From a virus, in the IMG/VR virus record IMGVR_UViG_3300023174_000152, positions 1 through 64,000 of that record: a stretch of 64,000 nucleotides of DNA, one strand, 5' to 3'. The translations under genes and the position numbers were made by a program. The notes under the pieces are model-generated. The model saw only the letters and a program-made list of their open reading frames with translations, made no database searches and was not told the origin of the DNA. Positions 1 to 7,161 of this stretch are shown here, one piece after another (the stretch's first letter is position 1; the number at the start of each line of letters is the position of its first letter).

Positions 1-295
1 TGTCAGATCCTTAAACACGTGATGATACCATTTATCATTTCGACATAGACAGACAGTGATGCATTATTATATTCCCAGGTAGTATTAGTAAAATCCTGGG
101 GCCACTCACTGCTATGTTTAGCCACACTAGATCGATCCGAGTATACGGTAGTTTTCTAGTCACTGGCAACCCTAATCGGTCTGGGCTAGTCCCTGTGCTC
201 TGTATGATCGGCCTGAACAGCTGACCCTCTTCATCACCGGACGAATACGAGCATCAACACAGACTCCGCATAATCGTAAGCGGAACATATACTGA
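1..295. other. No gene recognised
   Basis: No convincing coding region, tRNA or terminator is seen before the first tRNA. The only open frames are short ones antisense to the tRNA region. The stretch may be the 3' part of a tRNA or RNA region that starts to the left of the window. Confidence 0.4.
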
Positions 296-369
296 CGCGG
301 AGTATAGAAACGGTATCTTACCAGTCTCATAAGCTGGTGTTGGGGGTTCGATTCCCTCCTCCGCAACCA
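296..369 (+). tRNA. tRNA-Met (CAT), initiator-like
   Basis: The cloverleaf folds by eye. The acceptor strand CGCGGAG pairs with CTCCGCA except for a C1 x A72 mismatch, the hallmark of bacterial initiator tRNA. The anticodon CAT sits in a 7-base loop on a CCAGT/GCTGG stem. The T arm is GGGGG-TTCGATT-CCCTC, and CCA is encoded at 367-369. The D stem has A11-T24, also typical of initiators. The three consecutive G-C pairs at the base of the anticodon stem, normal in initiators, are missing. It could therefore be a diverged initiator or an elongator with a chance mismatch. It is followed after 4 bases by tRNA-Gly. Confidence 0.88.
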
Positions 370-373
370 ACGT

Positions 374-447
374 GCAGGATTAGTTTAGTGGTAAAACGAG
401 AGCCTTCCAAGCTCACGTCATCAGTTCGATTCTGATATCCTGCTCCA
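374..447 (+). tRNA. tRNA-Gly (TCC)
   Basis: The acceptor arm GCAGGAT/ATCCTGC pairs fully. The anticodon loop is CTTCCAA with anticodon TCC, reading GGA/GGG codons. The T arm is ATCAG-TTCGATT-CTGAT, the discriminator is T, and CCA is encoded at 445-447. The outermost anticodon-stem pair looks mismatched (A-A). It lies 4 bases after tRNA-Met, so the two are probably processed from one transcript. Confidence 0.92.
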
Positions 448-703
448 GAACGTGCTGTGTAGCAACAGCTAGTCCGACCCAGACGATCGAAGTGGTGTAG
501 CACCCACGGGTGGTAGTCTTTGAACCGAAAGGCCGCTGGCAATGCGTGAACGGACCCTGCGTGTAGCGGGAACATTAACGACCTTAGATTATCCTGCTGA
601 GGGACCGGAAGCCGATGGGTGGATGGGAATATGTGAAACCAACCAGGATGTCGTTGTGTATTGACCGCCGAGGGTCGCAGAGCATTTTTATAAGGAGAAT
701 AGC
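448..703 (+). other. Untranslated stretch between tRNA-Gly and the omega gene
   Basis: No credible ORF is seen on either strand; the 127-codon minus frame runs across both tRNAs and is treated as a shadow. Small inverted repeats occur (for example near 453-470 and 505-520) but no recognised RNA fold. The last bases hold a good ribosome site (AAGGAG, 692-697) for the next gene. A TTGACC at 661-666 has no well-spaced -10 box. Confidence 0.4.
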
Positions 704-931
704 ATGGCAAGGATCACTTCAGAAAAAGCAGTAGAACAAGTAGGTAATCGTTATGACTTGGTGTTGATCGCCAGTCGTCGAGCACGTGAACTCAAGCATA
801 ACTATGCTCCTCACATTAACACCGATGATAGTTATACTGTCAAAGCCATACGAGAAATAGAACAAGGTCACATTGGCAGAGACTATCTTTTAAAGAGCCA
901 AGACATTGACCGCAAACGTACAAAATCTTAG
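704..931 (+). CDS. rpoZ: RNA polymerase omega subunit homologue
   Basis: A 75-residue protein whose N-terminus MARIT..AVEQVGNRYDLV and central RRAREL and AIREIEQG segments match the omega subunit of bacterial RNA polymerase. Omega binds the beta-prime C-terminus and aids assembly of the enzyme. The part after RRAREL (NYAPHIN...IREIEQGHIG) resembles the short betaproteobacterial omega more than the 91-residue E. coli protein. A strong ribosome site AAGGAG precedes the ATG. The likely role is to join or replace host omega and so alter host polymerase during infection, which is an inference. Omega is rarely encoded by phages. The next ORF starts 31 bases downstream. Confidence 0.86.
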   Translation: MARITSEKAVEQVGNRYDLVLIASRRARELKHNYAPHINTDDSYTVKAIREIEQGHIGRDYLLKSQDIDRKRTKS

Positions 932-962
932 TTTTTTACCAAAAGAGATATATACACATATT

Positions 963-1397
963 ATGTTGTCATTCATACGTGAACTTACCGATCCACTGTT
1001 AGATTATCTCAAAGACGACCCTGTGCGTCCTGAGATCCCTCGTGAGTTCCGTGTAAGCGGACAACGATTTGTTTCGGCCCTGATAGAAGAAAAACCACGT
1101 GCCATGGTCTGTGTGAGCCTGCACGATTTTGTTCCTGCCACTGTGGAAGACCTTGCACGTGATCCCAGCGAACCTGACACTGCCATATTCTACACTATCT
1201 GGAGCTATGTTCCTGGTGCCGCAGGCGAACTGCTGTTTGCCACAGTTGATGAAATACGTCGGCAGTTTCCCACTGTGAAACGTTTTGTCACGCTGAGTCC
1301 AAAGACCGAAATGGCTCGTAGATTCCACATCAAAAATGGTGCTCAGGTACTGAAAGAAAATACAGATACCGTGAACTACGAATACATAATAGCATGA
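963..1397 (+). CDS. GNAT-fold acyltransferase-like protein
   Basis: A 144-residue protein. The ATG at 963 is chosen over an upstream in-frame TTG because the first residues after it (MLSFIREL) look like a normal start and a purine-rich AAAAGAGA lies before it. The C-terminal part (FVTLSPKTEMARRFHIKNGA) resembles the last strands of GNAT acetyltransferases, where a residue string ending in F-x-x-x-N-G-A is common. The acetyl-CoA loop (R/Q-x-x-G-x-G/A) is not clear, so activity is uncertain. Its stop overlaps the next start (ATGA), which indicates translational coupling. The substrate is unknown. Confidence 0.55.
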   Translation: MLSFIRELTDPLLDYLKDDPVRPEIPREFRVSGQRFVSALIEEKPRAMVCVSLHDFVPATVEDLARDPSEPDTAIFYTIWSYVPGAAGELLFATVDEIRRQFPTVKRFVTLSPKTEMARRFHIKNGAQVLKENTDTVNYEYIIA

Positions 1398-1561
1398 GCA
1401 AGTTCACAGACACTCTAAAAGCCGCGCTAGAGAAAAAACATGCCGCGGCACATCCTGACACCAAGTCAGATACCAAAGAGGACAGCAAGTCCAAACCCAA
1501 GCGATCACCACCGGTGATCACAGGAAAACCAGTCAAGAAAGTCACTGGACGCGGCCGTTAA
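1394..1561 (+). CDS. Small basic protein of unknown function
   Basis: A 55-residue ORF too short for most gene callers. It starts at an ATG overlapping the previous stop by four bases (ATGA) and ends just before a strong promoter. It is rich in Lys, Ser, Pro and Asp (KHAAAHPDTKSDTKED, then KPKRSPP and a terminal GRGR), looks unfolded, and could bind nucleic acid through its basic tail. No family is recognised. The coupled start and clean end support it as a gene. Confidence 0.6.
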   Translation: MSKFTDTLKAALEKKHAAAHPDTKSDTKEDSKSKPKRSPPVITGKPVKKVTGRGR

Positions 1562-1566
1562 AACGG

Positions 1567-1595
1567 TTGACATCTAACTCCTTTTCTGGTATAAT
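1567..1595 (+). promoter_or_regulatory. Consensus sigma70 promoter
   Basis: TTGACA (1567-1572), 17 bp, TATAAT (1590-1595): both hexamers are perfect consensus. Transcription should start near 1602 and drive the metallophosphoesterase gene, whose ribosome site AAAGGAGG lies at 1611-1618. Confidence 0.9.
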
Positions 1596-1623
1596 ATAAT
1601 GTTAAATCAGAAAGGAGGGCACT

Positions 1624-2214
1624 ATGCCTAGCGTATTTTTAGTCAGTGACACGCACTTTGGCCACGCTGGTGTGTGCCGCTTCGTTCGCAATGATGGGGT
1701 CACGAAGTTACGGCCATGGGACAACGCTGACGAGATGGACGAAGAAATGGTCCGTCGTTGGAACGAACGTGTGAAACCCACAGACAAGGTTTACCATTTG
1801 GGTGACGTTGTGATCAACCGCAAGGCCCTGGGTATCATGCGCAGGCTCAACGGTGACAAGGTCTTGATCCGCGGTAACCACGATATCTTCAAAGACGAAG
1901 ACTATCGTGAACACTTCCGAGAACTTCGTGCCTACCATGTCATGAACGGAATGATCTTGAGTCACATTCCTATCCACCCTGAAAGCCTTGGTCGTTTTGG
2001 TGTAAATATCCATGGACACTTACATGCCAATCGTGTGATGAAATCCATGCCACCAGCCTACAGACCTGACATGATCGATCCACGCTATCATTGCGTTTGT
2101 GTAGAGCAAACTGACTTTGCACCAATCTTGTTTGAAGATGTGATCGCTCGTATCAAGGAAGAAGGTGGTACCATAGGTTTCACCAATGGCAACGGTCCGC
2201 AAGGAGCAGACTGA
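1624..2214 (+). CDS. Calcineurin-like metallophosphoesterase
   Basis: A 196-residue protein with all five motifs of the binuclear metallophosphoesterase fold in order: DTHFGH (D9, H11), GDV (60-62), GNHD (84-87), SHIPIH (113-118) and HGHLH (130-134). These ligate two metal ions and hydrolyse phosphoester bonds. The short single-domain form is common in phages; the substrate (nucleotide, nucleic acid end or phosphoprotein) cannot be told from sequence. It has a perfect promoter and a strong Shine-Dalgarno, so it should be highly expressed early by host polymerase. Its stop overlaps the next start by one base (TGATG). Confidence 0.92.
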   Translation: MPSVFLVSDTHFGHAGVCRFVRNDGVTKLRPWDNADEMDEEMVRRWNERVKPTDKVYHLGDVVINRKALGIMRRLNGDKVLIRGNHDIFKDEDYREHFRELRAYHVMNGMILSHIPIHPESLGRFGVNIHGHLHANRVMKSMPPAYRPDMIDPRYHCVCVEQTDFAPILFEDVIARIKEEGGTIGFTNGNGPQGAD

Positions 2215-2381
2215 TGACATATCCAAGAATCAAACTTTGGGAAGCGACCATCCGTACACCAGATGGTAAAGAGTTCAAAGATCGTGTGGGTGCTGACACA
2301 GCCGAACAGGCTCGTAGATTGCTACAAGAACGCCACGGGCCACGTGCAGTGCCATATATACCACACATGATTCCCAGCTAG
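2214..2381 (+). CDS. Small protein of unknown function
   Basis: A 55-residue ORF with its ATG sharing one base with the phosphoesterase stop, so translation is probably coupled. An AAGGAG lies 9-14 bases upstream. The N-terminus (KLWEATIRTPDGKEFKD) and a DTAEQARRLLQERHG helix look like a small alpha/beta fold of the type that reads as a beta hairpin followed by a helix. No family is named with confidence. It ends just before the inverted-repeat region at 2386. Confidence 0.6.
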   Translation: MTYPRIKLWEATIRTPDGKEFKDRVGADTAEQARRLLQERHGPRAVPYIPHMIPS

Positions 2382-2385
2382 GGTC

Positions 2386-2509
2386 GCCGGCTACCCAGCT
2401 CACTGGACCAACGCCAATAAGTGTCTATAGCGCAGTGCCGGGGTGACGATTGCCGCGAGGTAACAAGAGCCGCAGATACCATAAGTCTGCGCCGGACTGG
2501 GTAACCGGC
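2386..2509 (+). ncRNA. Candidate structured RNA closed by a 13-bp helix
   Basis: The segment is bounded by GCCGGCTACCCAG (2386-2398) and CTGGGTAACCGGC (2497-2509), which pair over 13 positions with a single C x A mismatch. Inside is a second clear hairpin, CGCAGA (2471-2476) with TCTGCG (2486-2491) and a 9-base loop, plus a possible CACTG/CAGTG pairing. It contains no credible ORF and lies in the gap between a small gene and the tRNA-Thr promoter. It does not match a tRNA, a simple terminator or a ribozyme class I recognise. It could be a regulatory RNA, a self-cleaving or splicing remnant, or a tRNA-region spacer. Confidence 0.5.
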
Positions 2510-2520
2510 AATCTTGATCG

Positions 2521-2549
2521 TTGCGATCCAAATCGGTGTAGTGTATAAT
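2521..2549 (+). promoter_or_regulatory. Sigma70-type promoter for tRNA-Thr
   Basis: TTGCGA (2521-2526), 17 bp, TATAAT (2544-2549). The predicted start falls about at the first base of the tRNA (2556-2558), so the tRNA would have almost no leader. Confidence 0.75.
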
Positions 2550-2557
2550 AACTATTC

Positions 2558-2631
2558 GCCCTTTTAGTTAAATGGTATAACAGTTGATTTGTAATCATCA
2601 GTTGGCAGTTCGATTCTGTCAAGGGGCACCA
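2558..2631 (+). tRNA. tRNA-Thr (TGT)
   Basis: The acceptor GCCCTTT pairs with AAGGGGC (one T-G pair). The anticodon loop TTTGTAA carries TGT (reads ACA). The T arm is TGGCAG-TTCGATT-CTGTCA-like, the discriminator is A and CCA is encoded at 2629-2631. One mismatch is seen in the anticodon stem (T-T). It has its own promoter, unlike the tRNA pair at the left end. Confidence 0.9.
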
Positions 2632-2650
2632 ACCAACACAAAGGAAAACC

Positions 2651-2809
2651 ATGAGACCAGGCCCAAACTTTAAAATGAGCAAACAAAGCAAGAGATTTTT
2701 GGCTACCATTATTGACCCACACCGTCGCGGTGAAATCAAACGTGGCACTGTACAAGCAGAACTGTCAGGCCAACAACAAGTGCGCCAACCTCGTGGCGAT
2801 AGAAAATAA
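2651..2809 (+). CDS. Small conserved-looking phage protein
   Basis: A 52-residue ORF with AAGGAAA before its ATG. It is strongly basic: PGPNFKMSKQSKRFLAT, then HRRGEIKRGTVQAEL and a basic end. The style is like small proteins found next to tRNAs in T4-like aquatic phages, but no function is known to me. It is followed after one base by the next ORF, so they form a pair, possibly cotranscribed with tRNA-Thr. Confidence 0.6.
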   Translation: MRPGPNFKMSKQSKRFLATIIDPHRRGEIKRGTVQAELSGQQQVRQPRGDRK

Positions 2810-2810
2810 C

Positions 2811-3044
2811 ATGCCCATACCCGGCTGGGACGATCGCTGGGCTCTCTACAATCGAGTGATCCGTTGGGATCTCGTATTTGCCATATGGCCACGGCGTTGC
2901 AAAATAACTGATCGTAAGATATGGCTGGAATGGTGTTACCGAGGCAATATTTTTATCACAGGTCCTGGAGATCCAGTGGATGAATACGAATATCTTACCA
3001 AAGAATCTTTTATAGTAGAAAGACTAGCAGGCCGTATTAAATAA
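2811..3044 (+). CDS. Hypothetical protein
   Basis: A 77-residue protein. The ATG at 2811 directly follows the previous stop and is preferred to an upstream in-frame ATG that would overlap the neighbouring gene by about 100 bases. It is rich in aromatic residues (GWDDRWALYNRVIRWD, KIWLEWCYRG) with a YRGNIFITGPGDPVDEYEYL segment. No family is recognised. It lies immediately before the oxygenase-like gene. Confidence 0.55.
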   Translation: MPIPGWDDRWALYNRVIRWDLVFAIWPRRCKITDRKIWLEWCYRGNIFITGPGDPVDEYEYLTKESFIVERLAGRIK

Positions 3045-3048
3045 TGGC

Positions 3049-3621
3049 ATGCTACACACAGATCAAGCACAGATACTAGGACCGGGTCTTTGGTATCTGC
3101 CTCAAGTTTTTGACAGCACAACCTATCGGGAAATACGTCGATGTTATCGTGAGACTGCCACAGGTTGGCAATGTCTCGTCCCCAACAGGCTCATGAGCCT
3201 GCCCAACAATCCAGACTACCACTATCTAGCCGAAGTGGCACAGGACATCAACCTCGCTGTCAGCGAACTCACCGGGCACCAACTACGCCCACTCAATCAA
3301 GAAATATTCATAGACCTTCCAGGACATCAACTCTCCTGGCATTTTGACTCAGACAACTATCAAGTCCTACTACAAGTTTACTGTGGCGACACAGCACAGC
3401 CCAACATGGGAACACAATGGTATGTGGGTGATAAAAACCCTACATTATTCGCCCAGCACGGTGTGGATTCCATCGTAGATGTAAAAGGATTAAATACAGT
3501 TGAAACTGCGTATGCACCCAACGCAGGTTATATCAACGACAACACTGTCAAAAAAGCACACGGAACACGGCGTGTGGCGGCAGGACTCAGCAGAGAAAGC
3601 GTTTTGTTTACTTTTGGCTAA
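3049..3621 (+). CDS. 2-oxoglutarate/Fe(II) oxygenase-like protein
   Basis: A 190-residue protein with the layout of the prolyl-hydroxylase/2OG-Fe(II) dioxygenase double-stranded beta-helix. The iron-binding HxD is at H98-F-D100 (LSWHFDSDNY), the distal histidine is H171 (KKAHGTRR), and an arginine suited to binding 2-oxoglutarate lies 11 residues on (R182, GLSRESVLFTF). This family hydroxylates amino acids, proteins, sugars or nucleic acids. Phages of aquatic bacteria often carry several uncharacterised members. The spacing of the facial triad agrees with the family; the substrate is unknown. A second, distinct member is at 8395. Confidence 0.75.
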   Translation: MLHTDQAQILGPGLWYLPQVFDSTTYREIRRCYRETATGWQCLVPNRLMSLPNNPDYHYLAEVAQDINLAVSELTGHQLRPLNQEIFIDLPGHQLSWHFDSDNYQVLLQVYCGDTAQPNMGTQWYVGDKNPTLFAQHGVDSIVDVKGLNTVETAYAPNAGYINDNTVKKAHGTRRVAAGLSRESVLFTFG

Positions 3622-3638
3622 AAAAACAGCCTGCTGTG

Positions 3639-3668
3639 TTGACTCTTGCTAAGTAATCCTGTTACAAT
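3639..3668 (+). promoter_or_regulatory. Sigma70-type promoter for the porin
   Basis: TTGACT (3639-3644), 18 bp, TACAAT (3663-3668). Predicted transcription start is near 3675; the ribosome site GAAAGGA lies about 7 bases before the porin ATG. Confidence 0.8.
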
Positions 3669-3708
3669 AACTCAGTTACACAGTAACAACTTTCGAAAGG
3701 AAAAATAA

Positions 3709-4866
3709 ATGTTTAAAAAATCTGTTATCGCAGTAGCATTGTTGGCGGCCGCCGCAGGCACTGCCCTAGCACAATCTAATCTCTCTTCAGGAGTGCAGAT
3801 CTATGGTATCATGGACGCAGGTGTTGTGTCTGCAACCAATGTTGGTTCAGCCAACAGCCGTATTACCGCTTTCAACAGCGGTGTTGACCAAACCAGCAGA
3901 TTGGGCTTCCGGGCCACAGAAGATCTAGGTGGTGGACTCAAAGCAGGTGCTGTGCTAGAAAATCAAGTCGATCTTGGCAACGGATCGCAAGGTCTTTCAG
4001 CTGGATCAGGTGCTGCCAATGCTGTGTTCAGCCGTGGCGCCAACATCTTCCTGGAACATGGAACTTACGGTAAGATCACTCTAGGTCGTCAAGCCAATGC
4101 GGCTTGGGGCACCTATCAACAGTTTGATGGTCGCAACAACTCAAACTTTGGCTCAGTGACCAACATCATCAATGACGGTTCTAGCTTTGGTGGTACTTCC
4201 ACAGCCAAGACTGGTATTGCTTCACTCACAGGTACTTCATGGTTCAACAATGCCATCCGCTATGACACTCCAAAATGGAACGGTGTCAATGCCACATACG
4301 CTCGAGTATTTGGTAACACAGCCGGTGACATTGATTTTGGCAAAGCTGATCAGTATGTGTTGCGCTACGACAACAATGGTTCAGTGTTTGGTGCACTAGG
4401 TTACTACTCAGCCAACAACTCTACTGGTGTTGAAACTGCTCGCACTAAGTGGTATGGTGCTGGCTACCGCGCTACCAAAGATTTGACATTGACAGCTAAC
4501 CTGTTCCAGATGGAAAATCCTAGTAGCACAGCGGCCAATACCAAGTTTGACTTGAAGTCAATCGGTGCTCGCTATCAGATCAACGGTAAGTGGTATGCCA
4601 ATGCTGGCTACTATATGTTGGACGACAAAGTTACTTCTACCAATGGTATGAAGATGACTTCTGCTTCGTTGAACTATGATCTCAGCAAGCGTACTTCGTT
4701 GTTCTTTGGTGTGTCTAAGAGCACAGTTGACGGAACCACAGGTATTTCAGCCTGGGGCAACGGTGGCGGTGCCAACTATGACAGCCTGGGGCAGTCAGCT
4801 AACAAACTAGGCGCTCAAGGTCAAGACCAAACAGCCTATGCTGTATCCATGCGTCATTCGTTCTAA
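3709..4866 (+). CDS. Gram-negative outer-membrane porin
   Basis: A 385-residue protein of the Burkholderiales-type general porin family. It has an N-terminal signal peptide (MFKKSVIAVALLAAAAGTALA, cut before Q) and the opening strand SSGVQIYGIMDAGV. Further motifs are TSRLGFRATEDLGGGLKAG, FLEHGTYGKITLGRQ, alternating beta strands, and a final AVSMRHSF ending in Phe as needed for BAM-dependent insertion. Full length matches a 16-strand trimeric porin. It has its own promoter and a terminator 23 bases after its stop. It stands next to two genes for organic-acid uptake, so it may widen entry of small anions during infection. Its source is probably a host genome. Confidence 0.93.
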   Translation: MFKKSVIAVALLAAAAGTALAQSNLSSGVQIYGIMDAGVVSATNVGSANSRITAFNSGVDQTSRLGFRATEDLGGGLKAGAVLENQVDLGNGSQGLSAGSGAANAVFSRGANIFLEHGTYGKITLGRQANAAWGTYQQFDGRNNSNFGSVTNIINDGSSFGGTSTAKTGIASLTGTSWFNNAIRYDTPKWNGVNATYARVFGNTAGDIDFGKADQYVLRYDNNGSVFGALGYYSANNSTGVETARTKWYGAGYRATKDLTLTANLFQMENPSSTAANTKFDLKSIGARYQINGKWYANAGYYMLDDKVTSTNGMKMTSASLNYDLSKRTSLFFGVSKSTVDGTTGISAWGNGGGANYDSLGQSANKLGAQGQDQTAYAVSMRHSF

Positions 4867-4888
4867 TCTCAGAACTTGATAACCAAAA

Positions 4889-4919
4889 ACACACAGGCAA
4901 CCACCTGTGTGTTTTTTTT
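4889..4919 (+). terminator. Rho-independent terminator after the porin
   Basis: A 9-bp perfect stem ACACACAGG/CCTGTGTGT with a 6-base loop, followed by eight T residues (4912-4919). It ends only 5 bases before the tctA start codon. Confidence 0.92.
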
Positions 4920-4924
4920 GACCT

Positions 4925-6262
4925 ATGATTGACATATTATCTTTTGCACTATTAGGCAGCCTGGCCGGAGTGGTAGTTGGCTTGGTGCCCGGAATCGGTC
5001 CAGCACAACTGCTGGCCATTGCTTACTTGGCTTTGCTGTCCATGGATCCTGTACAGTTGGCTGTGTTCTACATTGGCTTGATCACTGCCAGTCAGTATCT
5101 CGATTCCGTGCCAGCCACATACTTTGGTGTGCCCGGGGAAACCAGTGCTGTTCCAGCCAGCTACGAAGGTCCACGACTCATGGCCCAAGGGCTGGGCCAA
5201 CAAAGTATCAGACTCACTGCCATTGGAAGACTTGTCGCCAGCATGATCGCTGTGGGGCTAGGTTTGGCCTTGCTGGGCGTGATCATGCAAAGCACTTGGA
5301 TATTCAAAAACAATGTTCAACTGGTGTTGCTGGCACTGGCGTTGTTGGGTGTGGCCATCACTAGCCAATGCAACTGGTGGAAAACCATGATTGCCATGAC
5401 TTTAGGCTATGTGATAGGCAAAATAGGATTTGATTACACTACCGGTCAAGATGTACTGACCTTTGGTATAGCCCAACTGCAAGAAGGTGTTCCACTGATA
5501 TCAGTGTTGATGGGTATCTATGTTGTTCCGTTGTTGTTGGTAGAACTAAAAAAATCAATACGGTTAGATCGTGCTTCTGTGCCAGCACAGCAGACCAGCA
5601 TGGATGTGCGTCCTTATGTTCCTGTGATGTTGCGTAGCAGTATCCTGGGATGGTTCCTGGGTCTAATACCAGGATTGAGTTACATACTCAGCGCCACTGG
5701 GTGTTATGCCTATGAAAAGTGGCAACGTATCAAACATTCATTGTATCGTCCTGGTGACATGCACACCATTGTGGCCGCAGAAACAGGCAACACCAGTGGT
5801 GCTTTCAGTACCATGATACCTTTGATGATTTTTGGCATACCGATCACTATATCTGAAACCATACTGTACAATGTCATGGTTACCAATGGTGCAGATTTCA
5901 GTAGAGGTACGTTTTTATATGCCAACTATCCGTGGTTACTGGGTGCATTTGCAATGGCCAATGTGATTGGTTTGATTTTTTGCTGGCCCATGGCCATGCA
6001 TATGGCTCGCTGGGTGCGCAAAATAAATCTCCGGATGACCTGGATCTCTATAATTATTGTTGTCTTGTTTGGAGTGATATGGCAAGGCTATTATAATCAA
6101 ATGCTATTGCTGTATCTTGTTGTATTTGTTATAATGATACTATGTGGTTTGATCTGCTTGCGATATAAAATAGATCTATTACCAGTGTTGTTTGTTTTCC
6201 TGCTACAGGGCAACATTGATCAAGCAGTTTTCAATCTGTGGCAGATATATTTTAAAGGGTAA
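4925..6262 (+). CDS. tctA: TctA-family permease of a tripartite tricarboxylate transporter
   Basis: A 445-residue, very hydrophobic protein with the paired signatures of the TctA family: GSLAGVVVGLVPGIGPAQ at the N-terminus and GWFLGLIPGLSYILSATG near residue 240. It also has AAETGNTSGAFSTMIPL and FGIPIT, typical of the substrate-site region. TctA is the large membrane subunit (about 500 residues, 12 helices) that imports citrate or other carboxylates with a periplasmic binding protein. The start lies straight after the porin terminator and has no Shine-Dalgarno, so expression must come from read-through or a weak start. The small subunit TctB is not seen nearby; the host may supply it. It is followed 2 bases later by the binding protein. 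Confidence 0.88.
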   Translation: MIDILSFALLGSLAGVVVGLVPGIGPAQLLAIAYLALLSMDPVQLAVFYIGLITASQYLDSVPATYFGVPGETSAVPASYEGPRLMAQGLGQQSIRLTAIGRLVASMIAVGLGLALLGVIMQSTWIFKNNVQLVLLALALLGVAITSQCNWWKTMIAMTLGYVIGKIGFDYTTGQDVLTFGIAQLQEGVPLISVLMGIYVVPLLLVELKKSIRLDRASVPAQQTSMDVRPYVPVMLRSSILGWFLGLIPGLSYILSATGCYAYEKWQRIKHSLYRPGDMHTIVAAETGNTSGAFSTMIPLMIFGIPITISETILYNVMVTNGADFSRGTFLYANYPWLLGAFAMANVIGLIFCWPMAMHMARWVRKINLRMTWISIIIVVLFGVIWQGYYNQMLLLYLVVFVIMILCGLICLRYKIDLLPVLFVFLLQGNIDQAVFNLWQIYFKG

Positions 6263-6264
6263 AA

Positions 6265-7161
6265 ATGCTTAAGATTTATGCGTTAATGTTATCAATGTTT
6301 TTGATCGCGGGAGCACAGGCCAACCCACGTCAGATCTCTGTGATATATTCCAGTCCTCCTGGAGGACTGATAGACAGTCAGAACAAAGCCATGCAAGAAC
6401 ATCTTGAAAAAAACAACTGGCGGGTAGAAGCTGTACGAGCTCCCAACTGTAGAGCTGCCAAGACCTGGTTAGATGGCAATCCTGGCAAACCGGCTGTGAT
6501 GGCGTTCCAAGTAGAAGAAGATGCTTACAATCGCATAGCACCTGGTGCTGCCGATGCCTGCGGCATGGAGATCACGCAACGGTCTGTGTCAGCGATCAGC
6601 ATATCTAATCACTATCTAGTGTGTAGCATGTTGCCTCCGGACAAGGCCTTGCCAAAGTTCCTAGCTGGTGGTAATCGAGTTGGTGTGACATTCTTTGCCA
6701 GCACCAATGTCATTGTTGCTGAAAGTCTAGTTAGATCAATGAATCTCAAGGACACCAAGGTCTTGAGATTCCAAGGACAGCCCAAACTCACACAGGCCTT
6801 GGTCAGTGGCGATGTGGATTTCACTGTCAACACCAATGCCAGCAGTATCACCAGTGCTGGTGGTCAGTGCTTCTTAAGCACCGCGCCAAAGAATATAGCA
6901 GAAAAGAACGGATGGAAGAGTATAGCTGAGTTTGATCCTAAGAATCCTTGGATTGGCAGTGGACAGATGTATGTGTATCTAGCATTTAACACTGACCGTC
7001 AGACCATTGCACGGGATACTGTGGAACTGATCAAAACTCATCCTATCTTGATTGACATTTATAAAAACAATGCCTATCGTGATGGAATAGCTGCCGGGCA
7101 AACTGAAGAACAACAATGGAAAACCATCACTAATCACATCAACCGATATCTAGCCAAATGA
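6265..7161 (+). CDS. tctC: TctC/Bug-like periplasmic solute-binding protein
   Basis: A 298-residue protein with a signal peptide (residues about 1-19, ending AGAQA). The mature start has the family-like pattern PRQISVIYSSPPGGLIDSQN, where TctC proteins normally have a P-x-x-P-G-G-x-x-D segment contacting the ligand. Later VGVTFFASTNVIVAESL and ALVSGDVDFTVNTNAS fit the second lobe. It would capture a carboxylate in the periplasm and deliver it to the TctA protein encoded immediately upstream. It contains more cysteines than usual (positions around 62, 100, 130, 195), which could form disulfides. It overlaps the next gene by 4 bases (ATGATG). Confidence 0.78.
   Translation: MLKIYALMLSMFLIAGAQANPRQISVIYSSPPGGLIDSQNKAMQEHLEKNNWRVEAVRAPNCRAAKTWLDGNPGKPAVMAFQVEEDAYNRIAPGAADACGMEITQRSVSAISISNHYLVCSMLPPDKALPKFLAGGNRVGVTFFASTNVIVAESLVRSMNLKDTKVLRFQGQPKLTQALVSGDVDFTVNTNASSITSAGGQCFLSTAPKNIAEKNGWKSIAEFDPKNPWIGSGQMYVYLAFNTDRQTIARDTVELIKTHPILIDIYKNNAYRDGIAAGQTEEQQWKTITNHINRYLAK

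Noticed and set aside
448-703. A third tRNA or a group I intron after tRNA-Gly
   Set aside because: No T-loop or acceptor pairing is found, and no conserved group I core elements are seen.
327-710. 127-residue minus-strand frame over both left tRNAs
   Set aside because: It runs antisense across the two tRNA genes and has no ribosome site; open by chance.
2425-2892. 155-residue minus-strand frame
   Set aside because: It covers the tRNA-Thr and the structured segment on the opposite strand, with low protein character.
4925-7161. A TctB subunit between or near tctA and tctC
   Set aside because: tctC starts 2 bases after tctA and no ~150-residue four-helix ORF is nearby.
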